Shown here piece after piece: positions 62,954-64,000 of a stretch of 64,000 nt of DNA. The stretch spans positions 143,138 to 207,137 of the forward strand of contig JAGGRA010000009.1 of NCBI GenBank assembly GCA_018613035.1. The letters run 5' to 3'. The notes beneath the pieces are model-generated. The model was not told the DNA's origin and made no database searches. It worked only from the letters and a program-made list of their open reading frames with translations. Position 1 is the first letter of the stretch; each line of letters starts with the position of its first letter. The stretch comes from Pseudomonas sp. ISL-84. Its GTDB lineage: Bacteria > Bacillota > Bacilli > Bacillales > Cytobacillaceae. The position numbers were made by a program, and so were the translations under genes.

Positions 62954-63823
62954 CTAAATAACCAGCAGCGCTGTCCCAATGGTAACCAAAATAGCTCCTG
63001 CAATTGTATTCTTTGTTGGCTTCTCTTTTAAAATAATAAAGCTTAAAATCATGGTTAACACTACACTGAACTTATCAATTGGATTGACAACACTAACCTT
63101 TCCGAGTGCAAGCGCTCCAAAGTAGCATAACCACGAAAGGCCTGTAGCTGCGCCTGATAGGATGAGAAATAAGTAAGCCTTTTTGGAGATCTGTTTGAGT
63201 TCTTTAAAGGTTCCCTGAAAGAAAACAATGCCCCAGGCAAATAGTATAATTACCACTGTACGGATAAAGGTAGCCACATTGGAATCCACATCTTCAATCC
63301 CGATCTTGGCTAAAATATTGGTTGCCGCAGCAAAGACTGCGGAAAGCACTGCGAGAAATATATAGGATTTAGTATTAAAGACTTTCTTCTTCGTATCTTT
63401 CTTTTTATCTTTTCCTATTAAAACAAAGGTTCCAATTGATATAACAATGCCCCCTGAAACGACTAAAGCCGTAGCCGGTTCCTTGAGAATAATGAATGAT
63501 AAGCTAATGGTTAGGACCACACTTGCTTTATCAATCGGAACCACTTTAGACACATCACCAATTTGGATGGCCTTGAAAAAACAGATCCACGATAACCCAG
63601 TTGTCAAACCTGAAAGGACGAGGAATATGTAAGAATTCATGGATACCGTCAAGATGCTGCCAGTTTGTCCCGTTATAACCACCATCAAAAATGCCATTAC
63701 GACAACGACTACAGTTCTGACTGCTGTCGCTAAATTAGAATCGACATCCTCGATTCCGATTTTCGCAAGAATGGCAGTAAAGGAAGCAAATAATGCAGCC
63801 AGTAATGCTAAAATAATGCTCAT
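62954..63823 (-). CDS. EamA (DMT) family transporter
   Basis: A 289-residue, ten-helix drug/metabolite transporter with two EamA repeats (about 1-138 and 150-289). The repeats are unusually alike: AKIGIEDVDSNLATAVRTVV near residue 20 and AKIGIEDVDSNVATFIRTVV near residue 170. The second halves also match (GLSWICFFKAIQIGDVSKVV and GLSWLCYFGALALGKVSVVN). The solute is unknown. Stand-alone gene. Confidence 0.9.
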   Translation of the reverse strand: MSIILALLAALFASFTAILAKIGIEDVDSNLATAVRTVVVVVMAFLMVVITGQTGSILTVSMNSYIFLVLSGLTTGLSWICFFKAIQIGDVSKVVPIDKASVVLTISLSFIILKEPATALVVSGGIVISIGTFVLIGKDKKKDTKKKVFNTKSYIFLAVLSAVFAAATNILAKIGIEDVDSNVATFIRTVVIILFAWGIVFFQGTFKELKQISKKAYLFLILSGAATGLSWLCYFGALALGKVSVVNPIDKFSVVLTMILSFIILKEKPTKNTIAGAILVTIGTALLVI

Positions 63824-63960
63824 ATTTATGAAACTCCATTTCTGAAGAGGCTAATGTGCTTAGTTTAGTTTGTTAAAGTACACACGAAATATTCATTATT
63901 AAGTGAAGGTATGTTTTAAAGAAAAGGCTGTCTGAGCTGTTTAGCAGCTTATTAATATAG

Positions 63961-64000
63961 GCTCTTTTCGTATAGATTGTTGTTGTTTTTGGACTCTAAA
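63961..64000. mobile_element. Start of another palindromic repeat (partial)
   Basis: GGCTCTTTTCGTATAG followed by ATTGTTGTTGTTTTT (after the A at 63960) matches the outer end and shoulder of the repeat family; the rest lies beyond the window. Confidence 0.5.

Overview
The window suggests a low-GC, endospore-forming Bacillaceae (Cytobacillus/Mesobacillus-like; genus inferred from gene content only). It carries two complete gerA-type germinant receptor operons, three DUF3231/coat-like genes, AGGAGG-type ribosome sites with many TTG/GTG starts, a T-box leader, and copies of a GC-rich palindromic intergenic repeat. No tRNA, rRNA, CRISPR array, prophage or intact transposase was found.

Layout. 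0-5 kb: a Nif3-like protein with a nucleoside-recognition ('Gate') membrane protein, DUF2975 membrane proteins (one truncated) and a methyltransferase. 5-8.7 kb: germination operon in the order B-A-C, minus strand. 9-16.5 kb: a sigma-54 locus. A PAS/AAA+ activator sits between two promoters with textbook -24/-12 elements; one drives a 46-codon membrane peptide plus a sodium:solute symporter, the other a flavin/Fe-S oxidoreductase of the dienoyl-CoA reductase/dimethylglycine demethylase type. purU follows, suggesting uptake and demethylation of an N-methylated compound. 16.7-22.3 kb: coiled-coil protein, PadR/HAAS pair, lipoprotein phosphodiesterase, a 21-bp periodic array and a DUF3231 protein. 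22.7-27.9 kb: RpiR regulator, M20 deacylase, GNAT acyltransferase, N-acylamino acid racemase/OSBS and a YkvI-type transporter, matching the known N-succinyl pathway for converting D- to L-amino acids.

28.3-35.2 kb: phenylalanine hydroxylase and pterin dehydratase behind a T-box with a UAC (Tyr) specifier, then a CdaR-type regulator, a sarcosine oxidase-like flavoprotein and NhaC. 35.5-42.2 kb: a Cys-rich 57-residue peptide, DUF4865, a second germination operon in the order A-C-B, and sporulation-type genes. 42.5-59.7 kb: a sugar-acid or hydroxyacid catabolic region with an Ldh-family dehydrogenase, GntR regulator, TAXI-TRAP transporter, 2-hydroxyacid dehydrogenase, HpaI-type aldolase, DapA-family lyase, TPP enzyme, 5-dehydro-4-deoxyglucarate dehydratase, glucarate dehydratase, LarA-like racemase, UxaA/GarD-type dehydratase, RidA and YciI. 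60-64 kb: DUF6143-like and DUF2294 proteins, small hypotheticals and an EamA transporter.

The most unusual thread is the palindromic repeat family. Copies have GGC...GCC ends and, where intact, 8-bp AT-rich target duplications. One copy is inserted inside the T-box leader of the phenylalanine hydroxylase operon, between the specifier domain and the antiterminator. Four copies share an extra ~60-bp module at the same internal site.
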